Assembly: GCA_963702535.1 (NCBI GenBank)
Contig: CAVPDG010000031.1
Location: 62,001-126,000 of the forward strand
Length of the DNA stretch: 64,000 nucleotides
Source: CAVPDG01 sp963702535
GTDB lineage: Bacteria > Chloroflexota > Anaerolineae > Anaerolineales > UBA4823
Direction: 5' to 3'
The translations under genes and the position numbers were made by a program. Positions 37,378 through 47,635 of the stretch are shown here, piece after piece. Position 1 is the first letter of the stretch. Each line of letters begins with the position of its first letter. A model generated the notes under the pieces. It made no database searches and was not told the origin of the DNA. It saw only the letters and a program-made list of their open reading frames with translations.

Positions 37378-38334
37378 TTACGGTAAGCTTGCCAGATAGG
37401 CGTGCATCGCCGTGAGCTCGACATCGTCCATGCGCCCGATCTGCTTCCAGGGCATGATGGCGCTCATGCTGTAACCCTGTGGATTGACCCCCGTGCGCAT
37501 CGCCGGAATGAACTGCTCCGCCGTCCACGCCTTGACCGGGTCCAGGTTCCAGCCGATGGGGGCGAGCTGTCCTTCTTTGCCGCCCTTCAGGTCCTCGCCG
37601 TGGCAAACGCGGCAGTCCTGGAAGCTGAGGATGTACTCGCCGTACGCCACGCTGGGCGCTTTGGGTGGGGCGGTGATGGCGCCTTGCACGGGCGGGAGCG
37701 GTCCGGGGATCATGCCAGCCCCGTTTAAGAGCAATGCCAGCAGGTTGGGCTGGTCGGCTGGATTCTGCGTTTCGTGTGCTACTGCCGAGGCGCTGCGCAG
37801 GTAGGCGATTACCGCCTGGGTGTCTTCATCGCTCATATAGCGCATGCGCGCGGTAGACATGATCACCAGGCGCTGTCCCTGGGGATTCACACCGTGGCGC
37901 AGGGCGTTGAAGATCTCGCCGTCCGTCCAGCCCGCCAGCGGACCCGCCGGGGTCAGGTTGGGGGCGACATATGTGCCCAGCGCCATGGGGAAGTCCTTCC
38001 CCAGGTCCACGCCGCCGGTCAGGGGCAGCTCGCCGCTGAGCGAGTGGCAGGAGGTGCAGAAGGAGTTCGCCAGGTGCTCGCCGCGCTGGATGTTCTCCGG
38101 CGTCAGCGCCACGTTGATCTCCGGCGCGGCCATTTTATGCGGGGTGTAGGATTTGAACAACCCCACCAGCGCCAGCACGCCTGCCAGGGTAAACACCACG
38201 GCGAGCAACCCGCTGAGCAGCACGCCCGCCCATTTTACAAAGCGGTTCTTCGCCCGCCAGGCGCGCCTTGCCAGTAAGACGAAAAGCGCTGCCAGGGCTA
38301 CAATCACAAGCCAGCCGATGATATTCGTGAACAT
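37378..38334 (-). CDS. Membrane-anchored diheme cytochrome c
   Basis: 318 residues, intact, SD AGGAGG. Two N-terminal helices (IIGWLVIVALAALFVLLARR and WAGVLLSGLLAVVFTLAGVL) anchor two cytochrome c domains. CTSCH (about residue 95) starts domain one, with a later methionine in VIMSTARMRYM that may be the sixth heme ligand; CRVCH (about residue 240) starts domain two, with a possible methionine ligand in YSMSAIMPWKQIG. It looks like a soluble-domain electron carrier of the Cytochrome_C (thiosulfate/alcohol dehydrogenase) kind. It could serve the multiheme sulfur locus, but it lies 27 kb away. Confidence 0.92.
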   Translation of the reverse strand: MFTNIIGWLVIVALAALFVLLARRAWRAKNRFVKWAGVLLSGLLAVVFTLAGVLALVGLFKSYTPHKMAAPEINVALTPENIQRGEHLANSFCTSCHSLSGELPLTGGVDLGKDFPMALGTYVAPNLTPAGPLAGWTDGEIFNALRHGVNPQGQRLVIMSTARMRYMSDEDTQAVIAYLRSASAVAHETQNPADQPNLLALLLNGAGMIPGPLPPVQGAITAPPKAPSVAYGEYILSFQDCRVCHGEDLKGGKEGQLAPIGWNLDPVKAWTAEQFIPAMRTGVNPQGYSMSAIMPWKQIGRMDDVELTAMHAYLASLP

Positions 38335-38802
38335 TTATTCCCTCCTGGATCCGTTTTGGTTCGATGGGAGTAGCCGGGATACCCCCTTCCCCGGCAATTC
38401 CTGCAAATACCTCTGTGTTTTATCCCCTTTGTTTACGGATAAATAAGGTCAGATTATACCAGGGCATACGCTGTCCGGTGTTCCCATCTGCGGACTGAGC
38501 AACTGTGACAGCTTTTAATACGCTGGTGCATGCCTGAAAGTTCCGTAACCACTCGCAACACTCGCGCTTTGCTTCGGTATCCGCCTGGCATCCGTTCGGG
38601 TGCATGGATGAATAAATCGTTCTGGCTTACAAAATCGCAAGTAAGATCGCGCTTTTCGATATTGCGCATGGAATATTGTGGTATTGATATAAAATTGGAT
38701 CGATGAGGGTCTCAAGATGGGGGGTTTTCCAATCCCCGCGTAATCTTTGAGGCCGTTACCTTGTCCTTCAGGTGCGTTTTAGTTCCACAAGGGAGGTCCC
38801 CC
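38335..38802. other. Intergenic region with no supported gene
   Basis: About 470 bases. Minus-strand frames at 38429-38715 have poor composition and no start signals. The part near 38680-38700 is A/T-rich (ttgatataaaattgg) and may hold the promoter of the following surface-protein gene. Confidence 0.5.
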
Positions 38803-41800
38803 ATGCATACCACCCGTTCGAAAACCATATTTCACCTCATGCTGCTTGCCAGCCTGCTGGCTACCCTGTTCGGCAGCGCCGCGATTGCGCCGCCTGCCCG
38901 TGCGGCAGTCATCGATGTCACCAGCAACGCCGACTCCGGCGCCGGCACGCTGCGCCAGGCGGTGCTGGATGCCGCCTCCGGCGATACCATCACCTTCAGC
39001 GTCAGCGGGACGATCTCATTGCTGAGCCAGGTCGTCATCGACAAGGATCTAACGATCAGCGGACCGGGCGACGCCGTCCTGACCGTCAGCGGCGGAGACG
39101 CCACGCGGGTCTTCGATATCGGCGCCTATGCGGTCACCATCTCCGGGCTGACCATCGCCGATGGCTACACTCCCGGCAGCGGAGCGGGCATCCAGCAGGT
39201 GGGGGGCAGCCTGGTGCTGGATCATATGCGCTTCAGCGACAACCAGGCGCTTTCCGGGTTCGGCGCGGCTGTCTCCAAGAACAACGGACCCCTGGTGGTC
39301 AGCCATAGCACATTCACCGGGGGTGGGGCGAACTACGGCGGGGCTATTGCATTCGACTGTCGCAATGGTTCCGCATGCCCGTTTTCGATCGAGAACAGCA
39401 CCTTCACCGCCAACAGCGCCAATTACGGCGGGGCGTTGCTGCTCTTCAACGCCATCCTGACCGTGGTAGACAGCACCTTCTCGAGCAACCTTGCCACCGC
39501 CTGGGGCGGGGGGATGCTTTTCGATAGCAACCGCAACAGCCTCAGCACGCTCACCCTGCTGGATAGCACCCTGGCAGGCAACAGCGCCGGTCAGGGCGGC
39601 GGCATGTACCTGATGCTCTCGGGTAACGCCGTTGTGGCGAACAGCACCTTCTCCGCCAACAGCGCGGCCGATTTTGGCGGCGGGTTGCTCACCGGTGGCG
39701 ATGGCAGCATGGCGCTGGTCAACGATACTTTCTCCGGCAACAGCGCGGTGAGCGGGGGCGGGGGGGTTGCCAAGTTCAGCGCCATGAGCCTGGTCAACAC
39801 TATCCTGGCAAACAGCCCCTCCGGCGACGACTGCCGCGATTTCGGCGGGGCGTGGGGTAGCGTGGCGAATGTGCTTATGGAGAGCGGTACCTGTCCCTTT
39901 ACGCTCAATAGTGATCCGTTGCTCGCTGCGCTGGCGGATAACGGCGGTCCAACCCAGACTTTTGCCCTGCTGCCCGGCTCGCCGGCGATCGACGCCGGGG
40001 ATAATACCGCCTGCGCCGCTCCACCGGTCAACAACCTCGACCAGCGCGGCGTGACCCGCCCGCTGGATGGCAACGGCGATGGCAACGCCGTCTGCGACCT
40101 GGGCGCCTACGAAGCCCTGGAGCCGAGCGGGACGACGCTCACCGCTGACGCGCCCGACCCCTCCGTCACCGGGCAGACCGTTAGCGTCAGCGTCACCGTC
40201 ACCGGAACCGCCACCACGCCCACCGGCAGTGTTAGCATCACCGGCGCGGATGTTAACTGCAACATCACCCTTGCCGCGGGGAGCGGGAGCTGTAATGTAA
40301 CCTTCACCTCAACCGGGGCTAAAACTCTCACCGCCACGTACAACGGCGATGCGACCCACCGCCCCAGCGCGGCGACCGCCGGTCATACGGTTGACCCGGC
40401 GGATACCACCACCACGATCACAGCCGATAACCCAGACCCCTCCGCCGGCGGCGGGGCGGTCAGCGTCAGCTATACGGTGGCGGTAAGCGCCCCCGGCAGC
40501 GGCACGCCTACCGGGAATGTGACCGTCAGTGATGGAGTCGATTCGTGCAGCGGCACGGTCGCCGCGGGCTCGTGCAGCCTCAGCCTGACGACGGGCGGGG
40601 CGCGCACCCTCACTGCCACTTACGCCGGCGATGGCAATTTCAACGGCTCCTCGGATACGGAAGCGCACACGGTGGACGCATCACCCCCGCAGGTGGGAGG
40701 TATCACCCGGGCGGATGCCTCGCCCACCAACGCCGCCAGTGTGGATTTCAGAGTGACCTTCACCGAAGCTGTGACCGGCGTAGACGCCGCGACTTTCAGC
40801 CCTGGCGAGCGGAGGCAGCCTTGAGCGGCGCCTCCGTCAGTGGGGTGAGCGGCGCGGGGACGACCTACACCGTCACCGTGGGTACGGGAACGGGAAGCGG
40901 CAGCCTGCGCCTGGATGTGGCAGCCAGCAACAGCGTCGAGGATCTCGCCGGCAACCCCTGCCCGGCGGGTATTTCAGCGGCGAGAGCTACACGATTGATA
41001 AGGACGCCCCGCAGGTGCAGTCCAGCGTGCGCCTGGACGCAAACCCCACCCACGCCCTGAGCGTGGACTTCCGGGTGACCTTCAGCGAGGCGGTAAGCGG
41101 TGTGGACGCCGCCGATTTCAGCGCTACCAGCGGCGGCGCCCTGAGCGGCGCTTCCGTGAGTGGGGTAACTGGCGCGGGTACCACCTATACCGTGACGGTG
41201 GGCACGGGAACCGGCGATGGGACACTGCGCCTGGATGTGGCAGCCACGAATACCATTCAGGATCTCGTAGGCAACTGCTCTGCCCGGCGGGTATTTCAGC
41301 GGCGAGAGCTACACCGTCGATAAGACCGCCCCGCTGGTTGTCTCAAGCCTGCGGCTGGACGCCAACCCCACCCACGCCCTGAGCGTGGATTTCCGGGTGA
41401 CCTTCAGCGAAGCGGTGAGCGGCGTGGACGCTGCCGATTTTAGCGCCGCCTCTGGCGGCGCCCTGAGCGGCGCTTCTGTCAGCGGCGTGAGCGGTACGGG
41501 CGCTGTCTACACCGTCACCGTGGGCACTGGCAGCGGCGATGGCTCATTGCGCCTGGATGTGCTCGATGATGACAGCATCCAGGACGCGGCGCACAATCCT
41601 TTAGGAGAGGCGTACAACCTCGGCGAGAGCTACACAGTCGATAAGACTGCACCCACGGTCGTGTCCAGCCTGCGCCTGGACGCCAACCCGACCCAGGCTG
41701 CCAGCGTGGACTTTCAAGTCACCTTCTCCGAAGCCGTCAGCGGTGTGGATATCACCGATTTCACCACCAGCTCAACGGGCAGCCTGAGCGGCGTGCTGGT

Positions 41801-42020
41801 CAGCGGCGTGACCGGCTCGGGCGCCACGTACACCGTCACCGTCAGCACCGGCAGCGGAGCGGGCAGCCTGCGCCTGGACGTGCTGGATGACGATAGCATC
41901 GTGGATGCCGCCGGCAACCCGCTGGCGGGCGGCTACACCGCCGGCGAGGCGTATGAGGCCGGCTTCTACTACACCACCCTGCCGCTGATGTTCTACAATG
42001 CCACCGGCGGCGGGCGCTAA
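38803..42020 (+). CDS. Large secreted surface protein: parallel beta-helix plus Ig-like repeats (frameshifts)
   Basis: About 1070 residues with SD GGGAGG at the ATG 38803. A signal peptide ends PPARAA. Residues about 35-440 form a right-handed beta-helix/choice-of-anchor Q region (NSTFTANSANYGGALLLFN and many similar Asn/Gly turns; end motif GSPAIDAGDNTACAAPP). Two Ig-like (Big_3-type) domains follow (TLTADAPDPSVTGQTVSVSV), then four repeats of about 105 residues (LRLDANPTHALSVDFRVTFS, SGVDAADFSATSGGALSGAS). The end EAGFYYTTLPLMFYNATGGG carries an LP motif. Frameshifts at about 40810, 40965 and 41277. Probably an adhesin or cell-surface scaffold. Confidence 0.85.
40680..41965 (+). repeat. Four tandem repeats of about 315 bp encoding Ig-like domains
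   Basis: Units start near 40685, 41017, 41330 and 41650 and encode LRLDANPTxxxSVDFxVTFS-type domains. The nucleotide similarity among units 2-4 is high, a substrate for copy-number change. Confidence 0.8.
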
Positions 42021-42031
42021 TGTCTACACCG

Positions 42032-42070
42032 GCGCCGGCGGGTGATCTTTCCCGCCGGCGCTTCTTTTTT
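42032..42070 (+). terminator. Strong intrinsic terminator
   Basis: Perfect 11-base stem GCGCCGGCGGG / CCCGCCGGCGC (42032-42042 and 42051-42061) with loop tgatcttt, followed by ttctttttt. Confidence 0.9.
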
Positions 42071-42209
42071 GCTCTTCCCTGTTGCATTTCTGCCGAAACT
42101 TTGCTATAACAATAGCAGCATAAAATACAGATACCCGTTTTCTCACAGAAAACAGGTATCTAAAGGTCATTTGAGGTTTGTCCATGTTGCTGCACCAGGA
42201 GGAACTCCC

Positions 42210-42677
42210 ATGAACACCCGCTCGCTGCTTCTCTCCGCCTTGATCGCCGGCGCTGTGCTGGGCACGCTCGCTAACCTGCCCGTGCTGAACTTCATCAACT
42301 GTGTTCTGTGCTTGTGGGTGTGGCTGGGGGGCATTTTTGCCGTCTATCTCTACAATCGCTACGAGCGCAACCGCACCCAGGTTGTCGAAGCCAGCGCCAC
42401 ACCGGGGCAGGGCGCCGGCATCGGCGCGCTGGCAGGCGTGGTCGGCGCCTTCGTCGGCGCGGTGGTCTATGCGCTCACCAGCTTCATCACAACTCCCCTG
42501 ATGCAATCCGCGGCACGTGCCCTGGATGTCGATATGCCCTCGGCTGGATCGGGGTTCCTGGGTGTGTTGATCGGCACGCTGGTCTTCTTCTTCATCAACA
42601 TCATCCTGTACCCGATCTTCGGCGCCGTCGGCGGACTGTTGGGAGCGGGTGTGTTCTGGAAGAAGCCGCAGGCGTAA
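42210..42677 (+). CDS. Hypothetical membrane protein
   Basis: 155 residues from the ATG at 42210, strong SD (AGGAGGAA). Four hydrophobic segments: LLLSALIAGAVLGTLANLPV, VLCLWVWLGGIFAVYLYN, GIGALAGVVGAFVGAVVYAL and LGVLIGTLVFFFINIILYPI, with a Gly-rich end. No clear family; it resembles small DUF4199/DUF5518-like membrane proteins. Next to the DUF6483 gene, gap 6 bases, so probably cotranscribed. Confidence 0.8.
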   Translation: MNTRSLLLSALIAGAVLGTLANLPVLNFINCVLCLWVWLGGIFAVYLYNRYERNRTQVVEASATPGQGAGIGALAGVVGAFVGAVVYALTSFITTPLMQSAARALDVDMPSAGSGFLGVLIGTLVFFFINIILYPIFGAVGGLLGAGVFWKKPQA

Positions 42678-42683
42678 AGAAGG

Positions 42684-43186
42684 TTGCCCAACGTCTATCT
42701 TACTGAAGATTACCTGATCCGCCTGATCAGCCAGGTGATCGCCGATGCTGCAGGTCATCGCCGGGCTCAAAGCCGCCCAGCAGTACAAGGAAGCCGAGCA
42801 GCAGGTCGACCAGGCGTTGGAAGGGCAGCTCGGTTTGCGCGCCAGCCTGGTCAAAGAGCTGGACGATGAGCGCCTGAAGGAGATGCTCACCACCGGCGGC
42901 AGGCTGGAGCTGGAGCGCTTCTTGCTGGTGGCGGACCTGTTCCGCGAGTTGGCGGAGCTGGCGCAGCGCCGCGGCGACGAGCTCGCCTTCCGCCGCGACG
43001 GCGGTCGCGCCTTGCGCTTCTACCGTCAAGGCTTGGGCGATGGCGGCGAGGCGGTGGATGAAAAGCTGCCGGAGAAGATCGCCGACGCTGGGCGCACTGT
43101 TAGGCAGCGCAAATTCAGCTCAATCGACCGCCAACCCTGCGACTGCCGAGGCGGGCAAGCGCGGCATCAAGAAGAGAACTCACTAG
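42684..43186 (+). CDS. DUF6483-family protein (frameshifts)
   Basis: About 167 residues, TTG or ATG start near 42684 (PNVYLTEDYLIRLISQVIAD). The family pattern is clear: AGLKAAQQYKEAEQQVDQAL, LVKELDDERLKEMLTTGGRL, ERFLLVADLFRELAEL and LPEKIADAL. Frameshifts at about 42745 and 43090; the true end is GIKKRTH. DUF6483 proteins are TPR-like helical proteins with no known role. Follows the membrane protein gene. Confidence 0.75.
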
Positions 43187-43239
43187 AGAAGCCAGGATTT
43201 CGTCCCCGGGCGGCGTTTCTTGCGATTGAGGCATCCCGG

Positions 43240-44209
43240 ATGCGACAGAAGCCTTATCAGTTAGAGTTGATCGTTTTCTTGGCGATCTTGCTTGTTGGTT
43301 GCCAGACTCAGAGGACCTCCTTGCCGGCAGCAACCAATGAGCCAGTGCACGCTCTGGTCACGATCCCGCCTGTAATAAGCTCAGCCACTAAGCTCGCACC
43401 ATCGCCGCTACCGGCAAAAAGTAACATCCCTACCCGAGGGGAGTCAGGTCGCCTCCACCCATACTCCTTACCTTCAGAGGACTCAAACTGCCACGGATAC
43501 ACCTACACCTGCTCCTGATCTGCCCATTCCGGAGGTACGTCAGCTTGGCCAGATTGGGGGCGTTTATGCCCTCTGGCAGGACAATATCCTGGGTATTACC
43601 TTCGAGATCCCGCTAAGCTGGGGGAAAATTGAGGCTGGGTGGGGGCAAGCGGAAACTGGTCGTGCGTATAACTACTTCTTCGATCCCGACCCTGGCATGC
43701 TGGAAGCCGGAGGCAGGAGCGCCGATTTTAGCATGGGGAGAGGTAGTACCTGGACTGATTTCGGCGGCTTTGGAAGGGATAACACAACCGAGATGTGCGC
43801 GGTGAGCCTTTACTTCCCATCAGCCTGTAAACAGACCAAGCCGGATGTTGCCTTCCTAATAGCCTTACCGTCCGCGCAATTGATTTGTGAGGGAGGTCCG
43901 GGTGCGTTCGTTGAGCCGTTTGTGGAAGTTATGATCAACTTGCCTGATAATCCACAGATTAACGGCTTCATTTTCGTGTCGAAGTTCCTGTCTCCAGAGC
44001 TGCGTGATGAGGTAGCCGCTGCAAGGCTCTATTTCGTGCAAGATTCGGATAGTATACCTGCTCAGAAATGCGATCTAGAAAGCCAGGCGGCTTACGATCA
44101 GTGGATGGAGGATTTCGTGCGCAGGATCGAGAACGGTGATGTGGATGAGGAGACCGCCCTCAACCTCAGCCGCCTTGAGCACCTGGCGCGCTCGATCAAG
44201 ATCAAGTAG
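43240..44209 (+). CDS. Hypothetical lipoprotein (one frameshift)
   Basis: About 323 residues. The signal ends in the lipobox LLVGC (LIVFLAILLVGCQTQRTS), followed by a Ser/Pro/Thr linker with TATDTPTPAPDLP after a frameshift at about 43500. The folded part begins VRQLGQIGGVYALWQDNILG and includes TFEIPLSWGKIEAGW and FVEVMINLPDNPQINGFIFV. No family recognised. Intact C-terminus (LSRLEHLARSIKIK). It is less GC-rich than the neighbours. Confidence 0.7.
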
Positions 44210-44215
44210 CAATAA

Positions 44216-44234
44216 GACAAGCTGTTAGCTTGTC
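44216..44234. terminator. Short perfect hairpin after the lipoprotein gene
   Basis: GACAAGCT-GTT-AGCTTGTC, 8-base stem without a T-tract; possible weak terminator. Confidence 0.35.
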
Positions 44235-44314
44235 CTACAAGCCAGTCCAAAGAAATTAGCCGGTTTTTGCGCGAATTTCGTCGCTACAAAGAATAATTGC
44301 TTAGGAGGGGACTA

Positions 44315-45709
44315 ATGTTAAAGCGCCTGATGTTTCCCGTAAGGATGCTAGCCCTCACCCTGCTTGTCTGCCTGGCGTTATCTGGGAGCGCCGATGGCGC
44401 TTGCACAAACGCTCCCGCAGCCACTTTGACAGTCAATACTACCTCCGATAATGACATCGACGGCGATGGCTTCTGCACGCTCCGCGAGGCGATCATTGCT
44501 GCTAATCTGAATGCCAGTTATCACGACTGTGTATCGGCTGGTTTTCCCAACGATTTCGATCACGTTCAGCATCACCGGCACGATCCGCCTGGGCAGCGCC
44601 CTGCCGCCTATCACCGCGGATGGCCGCGATCTGACCATTGATGGTCCCGGGGCGGATTTACTCACCATCAGCGGCGATTCAGATGGGGATGGCTCTGGCG
44701 ATACCGCCATTTTCGCCTCACAAGCGCCGAGCTTCACGTTAAAGGAGCTGACGCTTGCACACGGCTACACCGGTGGCACCGGCGGCGCAGTAGAAATCCA
44801 AACCGGTTCAGTCACAGCCAGCATCGCGGATTGCGTGCTGAGCGGCAATTTTGCCGTTATGGGCGGGGCGGTTTATCACGGCGGCGCAAACCTTTTCATT
44901 ACGAATACCGAGATTCGCGACAACCAGGCAGCCCAGGGTGGGGGACTTTACCTCGCCAATGGCAATAATAACATCGGGGATAGCTTGGTTTCAGGCAACC
45001 GCGCCGATACCGGCGGCGGCATCTACCATTATTCCAATAACCTGAACATTACCTCAACGAGTGTGTATAGCAATACCGCCAGCGGTCAGGGAGGCGGGCT
45101 CTATGCTTTCGGCCACAATGTTTCTGTTAGCGGTAGCACGTTTCAGCAAAACCATGCCCAGAGCGGCGGCGCGGTCTTTCGGGAAATTGGCACTCTCAAT
45201 ATCAGCAATAGCACATTTTGGGGCAACCAGGCTGAATACGGCGGCGCGCTTCTGAACAATGGCAACGTCACAATCAACAGCAGTACCTTCGTTGCCAACA
45301 GCGCCAGCGTAAACGGCGGCGGGCTGCGTAACGAATTTGCCACACCAATCTACGTGCGCAATAGCATTATCGCAAACAGCCTCAGCGGCGGCAATTGCAG
45401 CGGAGTGATCGCGAACTCCTACAATAATATCGATTCGGGCGAGAGCTGCGGATGGGACGCCGCCACTGGCTCGCTGAGCAATACAGATCCGCTCCTGGGT
45501 CCGCTGGTAAATAACGGGGGAAAACGCTGAGCATGGCACCCACTTGGGGTAGCCCGGCGATCGATGGAGTGATCTACAACGCTCCGAACAGTTGCCCCAG
45601 CAGCGACCAGCGCGGCGTGGCGCGGCCTCAGGGAGCATATTGCGATATCGGCGCAGTGGAGTTTAGCTGGCGCAGGCTGTACCTGCCGGTCGTCGCCCGG
45701 TCGCAATAA
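44315..45709 (+). CDS. CSLREA-domain secreted beta-helix protein (two frameshifts)
   Basis: About 465 residues with SD AGGAGGG. The signal peptide (MLALTLLVCLALSGSADGAC) is followed by the CSLREA domain (VNTTSDNDIDGDGFCTLREA), a marker of secreted proteins with a beta-helix. The helix region has many NxxxGGGLY/NxAxxGGA turns (AAQGGGLYLANGNNNI, NTASGQGGGLYAFGHN). It closes with a choice-of-anchor element (SPAIDGVIYNAPNSCPSSDQ) and the tail RRLYLPVVARSQ. Frameshifts at about 44550 and 45525. A surface protein that probably binds or degrades polysaccharide or mediates adhesion. Confidence 0.85.
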
Positions 45710-45711
45710 CC

Positions 45712-46801
45712 CTATGCCAGCCTCGCTAAGATATTCTCCACCTGGATCAGCGCCTTGAAGCTCTCCACCATGCGCCGGTTCGACCCGAAGTTCAGCACGA
45801 TATGCGCTTCCCGGAGCGGGTCGTAAAACAGGTGCGTCGCCAGGATGCCGATGTGCCCTTTCACCTTCGGCAGGCGTCCCAGTAAAAAGAAGAATTCCTT
45901 GAAGCGGATTTCCATCATCCCCAGCCCGTAGTAGATGCCCGGCTGGAACTTGTGCGTGCAGGTATCCATGCTTGCCAGCGCCGCCGGCTGCACCAGCTTG
46001 CCCTCCCGCAGGGCGCGGCTGAACTTCAACAGGTCTTGCGTGGTGGATACGATCCCGCCGCCAGCCCAATCGCAGCTCAGGCTTTCGAAGCCGCTGATCT
46101 CCACACCGTTGAACCAGATCTTTTCCAGCGCTTTGGTTGGCGTCCGGGTGGGTTTAGAGTAGAACATCAGATACGAGTCGTCCATCTCCAGCGGGAGGAA
46201 GAATTCATCCCTCAGGTTTTCGTGGAAGGCTCTCCCGCTCACCCTTTCGATGAGCAAGCCGAGCAGGATATAGCCCGTGTCCGAATAATTGAAAACCTGC
46301 CCGGGCGCTCCTACGGCTGCCTGCTTCTCACGCGTGAAGTCGAGCAGCGCCTGCGGCGTCCAATGCGCCTGCGGGTTGGCGAGCACCTCGTCCAGGAAGG
46401 ACCTGCCGCCCGTCACGCCCCCCTCGAAGTAGTCCGCAAGTCCGGAAGTGTGACCCAATAGCTGCTCGATCGTCACCTGCCGGGCGTAATCGGCGCCCTG
46501 GAAGACGAATAGCCGCTCCAGCTCTGCGCTCGAGAAAAACGGGTGGATCGGATCCCTGGTTGTGAAGGCTCCCCGCTCTGCCAGCATCATCACCAGGCTG
46601 GCGGTGAACAGTTTGCCGATGCTGGCGACGTGGTAGGGCTGGTCTGCAAGAATCCGCGGGGAAGGTGTAATCCAAGCCCAGTTTCTGCGAGTGCACCCTC
46701 ACCTGCAAGGGAAGGCTGGGGTTTTTGCGTGTAGCTTGCTGGAAATAGCGGTCGAGCTGGTCTGCGGCTTGCAGCGGGCTCAGCGGTTTGTTCAAGTTCA
46801 T
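45712..46801 (-). CDS. Serine hydrolase of the beta-lactamase class C family (one frameshift)
   Basis: About 363 residues from the ATG at 46799-46801. The catalytic SxxK is in VASIGKLFTASLVMMLAERG; the second motif YxN appears as FNYSDTGYILLGLLIERVSG, and the late KGHIGILATHLFYDP corresponds to the third (HTG-like) motif. Class C beta-lactamase-like proteins (DD-peptidase, esterase or penicillin-binding relatives) act on peptidoglycan or esters. No signal peptide is seen, so it may be cytoplasmic. One frameshift at about 46625. Divergent from padR with a shared operator. Confidence 0.88.
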
Positions 46802-46858
46802 CCTTACTTTCTCCTTTACTTTCCTGTACACTTGTGTGTATAATAATACTAATAGATA

Positions 46859-46875
46859 TGTTACTAATAGTAATA
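46859..46875. promoter_or_regulatory. Palindrome between divergent padR and hydrolase genes
   Basis: TTACT-AAT-AGTAA (46861-46873), extended by flanking AT/AT. A related ACTAATAG half-site lies at 46848-46855. Position between the divergent genes fits a PadR operator. Confidence 0.5.
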
Positions 46876-46987
46876 TAGCATCGTTGCTTTGTCAACCCCC
46901 GGGTGAGGCGAACCGGTGTGGTCATCCACGACCGAGGTTCGACCGCCACCCAAAAGGATTTTCAAGCAGTAGGAGAGGAGTATCGCT

Positions 46988-47583
46988 ATGGAGCACGTGG
47001 TCTTGGGATTATTGATGATCCAGAGCCTCACGCTTTATGACCTGAACCGCGCTTTTACGCAGGGCATCTCCATGTTCTACAGCGCCAGCTACGGCAGCCT
47101 GCAGGTTGCCGTGCGGAATCTGCTCAAGAAAGGGCTGGTGGTTTATGAAGAAAAGGTGGATAAAGGGCGCAACAAAAAGGTATACAGCATCACCGATCAG
47201 GGGCGGTCTGCCTTTTACACCTGGATGCTCTCCGAGATCCCGCCCAACAAGCTGGAGGTGATTGCCCTTTCCAGGGTCTATTTCCTGGGCTTGCTCCCGA
47301 GTCTTGAGCAGCGCAGGCAGGTCGTGGTGGAGATCCTCAAAGCGGTTGACCTGGCTCAGCGCCAGTTGGGCGCGGTGAGCAGCGAGTACAGCCGCCTTGA
47401 AGTGCCCGCTTCGTACAAGGAAATCCTCAAGTACCAGTTAGCCACGCTGGATTATGGATGCAGGCGCATGTCTTTGCCCGGGGGTGGTTCCAGGCATTGC
47501 TCCAGGAGCTTGGTGAGACTTCTCCGGTAAGACACCGTCAGGTTGGCGTCTTTTGGCAGTTAAATCGCTTGATTTGGCGGTAA
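46988..47583 (+). CDS. PadR-family transcriptional regulator (one frameshift)
   Basis: About 198 residues, SD GGAGAGGAG. The PadR winged helix is obvious: VVLGLLMIQSLTLYDLNRAF, YGSLQVAVRNLLKKGLVVYE, NKKVYSITDQGRSAFYTWM. The C-terminal part (RQVVVEILKAVDLAQRQLGA) is the helical Vir_act_alpha_C-type dimerisation region. A frameshift at about 47457 gives the real end (QAHVFARGWFQALLQELG). It probably represses the divergent serine hydrolase gene and itself in response to a small molecule. Confidence 0.9.
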
Positions 47584-47635
47584 ATGTGGTGTATGCTGAT
47601 CTCAGCGTTGACAATACAAATGAGGAGAGGCTGCC

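Noticed and set aside
38429..38715. Minus-strand short frames upstream of the large surface protein
   Set aside because: Overlapping alternatives in three frames, poor composition, no start signals.
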